From contig CAVYOA010000017.1 in assembly GCA_963769945.1 (NCBI GenBank), positions 12,317 through 76,316 on the forward strand: a stretch of DNA of 64,000 nucleotides. Reading direction: 5' to 3'. The stretch is from WHSW01 sp963769945 (GTDB lineage Bacteria > Actinomycetota > Thermoleophilia > Solirubrobacterales > 70-9). Position numbers and translations under genes: made by a program. The notes beneath the pieces were generated by a model that saw nothing but the letters and a program-made list of their open reading frames with translations, was not told the origin of the DNA and made no database searches. This document shows, piece after piece, positions 62,194-64,000 of the stretch (position 1 is the first letter of the stretch; every line of letters starts with the position of its first letter).

Positions 62194-63452
62194 ATGAACG
62201 AGCAACTGCAAGCGCTTGTCTCGTCGCTGCTTTACGAGGGCTACGCGCTCTACCCGTATACGCCCGGCGCAACCAAGAACGCGACGCCGACGCCGTTCGG
62301 GATCGTCTACCCGCCCGCCTACGCGAAGCGAAACCCGGCGACCTTCGACCATCTGCGGGTCGAGTGCGTGCTCGACGCAACGCAAGCCGGCGGGGCCGGC
62401 AACGAGGTAGAGATCGGCGCCACCGTGGCCTTCCTGCACCCTTGCGGCGAACGCCACGAGGCAGCGGAGCGCAAGCTCGAGCTGGCGCCGACGCCCTTGG
62501 CGCAGCTGATCGCCGACGGCGTCGGCACCGAGTTCGAGTTCGATGGAGCGCAGCGATGGCGGCCGCGCGCGGCTTCGCGCTGAGGCGCTCGGCGACGGGC
62601 TCTTTCGTGTTCGCGCCTGCGTTCACAACACGACCGAGCTCGCCGCCGGTACTGCCGCGACGATGGAGCGCCGCGAGGCGCTCGTGGCGAGCATGCTCTC
62701 GACCCACGTCGTCGTCGAGACCAGCGCCGGGCGCTTCGTCTCGCCGCTGGAGCGCGGGGGCGCTGGCGGTGCTGCTGTCGAGGCGCGTCGAGCGTCAACA
62801 CCTTCCCCGTGCTGGCGACGCCCGGCGACGACGCGGTGCTCGGCGCCGCGATCGTGCTCCCCGACCACCCTCAGCTCTCGCCGCAGAGCCTCGGCAACCT
62901 CTTCGACAACACCGAGATCGAGGAGGCGCTGCTGTTGCACGTGCACGCGCTTTCGGACGCCGAGCGCGAGGCGATCGCCGGCCAGGACCCGGCCGTGCGC
63001 GAGATGATCGAGCGCGCCGAGTCCGCCACGCCCGGCCGAGGTGATGTCGCTTCACGGCCTGATGCAGGCGGCCCCGCCGGAACGGGGGCGATCGCGCCGC
63101 TGAGCGCGCCCGGGAGGTTCCGCAGTGGAGCGAGCCCGGTATGCCGTTGCCGCCCGACCCCGGACCCGACGCCGAGCCCGGCCATCCGAACCCGGGCGAG
63201 CAGACGCTCGAGCTCGAAGGCCAGACCTTTCGCAAGGGCGGCAAGGTGATCCTGCGCCCGGGCACCGAGCGCGACGTGCTCGACCGCATGCTGGACGGCC
63301 GCACGGCGACGATCGAGCGTCTCTACATCGACTACGAGGACGGCGCCCACATCGCGGTCACGGTCGACGACGATCCGGCGCAGGAGCTGTTTCGCGAGAC
63401 CGGGCGCTACCTCTTCTTCAAAGCCGGAGAAGTGGAGGCCGTCGATTCGTGA
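62194..63452 (+). CDS. Uncharacterised hydrogenase-cluster protein, probably one gene with several frame breaks
   Basis: Read across breaks near 62.54, 62.76, 62.80, 63.04 and 63.08 kb it gives one protein of about 415 residues: LLYEGYALYPYTPGATKNAT, FDHLRVECVLDAT, then EALGDGLFRVRACVHNTTEL, FPVLATPGDDAVLGAAIVLP, LFDNTEIEEALLLHVHALSD, then EVPQWSEPGMPLPPDPGPD and LYIDYEDGAHIAVTVDDDPA. The alternative is a shorter second gene starting at ATG 63141 (103 residues). No family known to me; similar unnamed genes occur in group 1h loci. The end overlaps the endopeptidase by 4 bases. Confidence 0.6.
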
Positions 63453-63976
63453 CTGAACGCACTCCGCAGATTCTCGTCGCCGGGATCGGCAACACGTGGA
63501 TGGCCGACGATGGCTTCGGCAGTCATGTCGCCAAGCGCCTCGAGCAGCGCGAGCTGCCGCGCGGCGTCGCCGTCTTCGACTTCGGCATCGGCGGGCTCGA
63601 CTTGGCCTACGAGGTGATGAAGGGCTACGAGGCGCTGGTGCTGATCGACGTCAGCCGCCAGGGGGGTGAGCCCGGCTCGCTGTATGTGATCGAGCCCGAC
63701 CCGACGAGATCGCGCCGATCGAAGACGGCGAGATGATCAGCCCGCACGGCATGGACCCGAAGACGGTCCTGCGCTTCGTCAAGGCGGTCAACGGCTGGCC
63801 GGGCAAGGTCGTTCATGGCCTGCGAGCCCTCACAGGTCGAGGACATGGGGCTCGAGCTCTCAGACGTCGTCGCCGATGCAGTCGGTCGCGCCGCCGACCT
63901 TGTCGTCGAGACTTGCGTCGAGCTCCAGTCCGGCGCCGCGTACGCCGACAACTCCGCACCGGCGGGCTCCGGCTGA
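63449..63976 (+). CDS. Hydrogenase maturation endopeptidase, frame breaks
   Basis: About 170 residues of the HybD/HyaD family. ILVAGIGNTWMADDGFGSHV holds the first nickel ligand region (GNxxxxDDGxG), FGIGGLDLAYEVMKGYEALV the second acidic site with LIDVSR, and MISPHGMDPKTVLRFVKAVN the histidine site. It should cleave the 19-residue tail of the large subunit. Breaks near 63.70 and 63.82 kb. GTG start 63449 overlaps the previous stop. Confidence 0.82.
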
Positions 63977-63982
63977 AGCGCA

Positions 63983-64000
63983 ATGCACGAGCTCTCGATC
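63983..64000 (+). CDS. hypA: HypA start, cut by the window edge
   Basis: The last 18 bases encode MHELSI, the invariant start of the nickel-delivery protein HypA (His2 is the nickel ligand). It follows the endopeptidase stop by 6 bases. Only the first six codons are visible. Confidence 0.75.

Noticed and set aside
41650..63976. Programmed frameshifting or widespread pseudogenes
   Set aside because: Breaks are too many, hit unrelated essential genes, lack slippery sites in common and mostly look like single lost bases; sequencing or assembly error is simpler.
1..64000. CRISPR arrays, insertion sequences, prophage or integrase genes
   Set aside because: No regularly spaced direct repeats, transposase, integrase or phage structural gene was seen on either strand; the repeats found are isolated palindromes.

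Overview
The window is high-GC bacterial DNA with dense, often overlapping genes (ATGA/GTGA junctions), GTG/TTG starts and actinobacterial-type proteins: IdeR/DtxR-like iron boxes, a MerR/TOBE molybdate regulator, HypC/HupF pairs and a group 1h-type [NiFe]-hydrogenase. The gene content suggests an actinobacterium, perhaps a Thermoleophilia/Solirubrobacterales relative. That placement is inference; no rRNA is present.

Layout. (1) 0-6.4 kb: truA, an MFS transporter, a small Cys/His protein, and an FbpABC-type ferric iron importer headed by an iron box. (2) 6.4-12.1 kb: a membrane protein and a GT2 / Gfo-Idh / AlkP-superfamily run whose first GT2 gene also carries an iron box on its start codon, plus a second GT2. 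(3) 12.2-28.3 kb: mostly housekeeping and cell-envelope genes (surE, ligA, two-frame beta-propeller, pilin, dacB, patatin, sulfatase, acyl-CoA ligase, Nif3, a DsbA-like protein, methyltransferase). (4) 28.3-48.2 kb: a molybdenum island with tRNA-Pro, mogA, a triple moaD-moaE-moaC fusion, moeA, mobA, an NAD-dependent formate dehydrogenase, MOSC and DUF6457-like proteins, a MerR/TOBE regulator with modABC, a sulfite-oxidase-fold molybdoenzyme fused to membrane domains, and moaA. (5) 48.3-53.9 kb: small membrane protein, SDR, Fe/Mn superoxide dismutase, PadR regulator, class I aldolase and transketolase. (6) 54.0-64.0 kb: a hydrogenase locus, hypC, hypC-like, hypD, hypE, small and large subunits, NifU-Rieske, DUF5947, DUF6084, an uncharacterised protein, endopeptidase and the first codons of hypA.

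The genes combine into a picture of aerobic trace-gas and one-carbon energy metabolism: H2 oxidation by a group 1h-like enzyme, formate oxidation to NADH, iron and molybdate uptake, and superoxide defence.

Two things stand out. First, three families of palindromic intergenic elements (A: 2 copies, B: 2 copies, C: 4-5 copies) are dispersed over 44 kb; one family C copy is translated exactly at the MoaE/MoaC junction of the fusion protein. Second, the sequence is full of frame breaks from about 41.6 kb onward (only two before that), nearly all in recognisable genes with the correct protein continuing in another frame. I treat these as probable sequencing or assembly errors, not pseudogenes; ends of affected genes are approximate.
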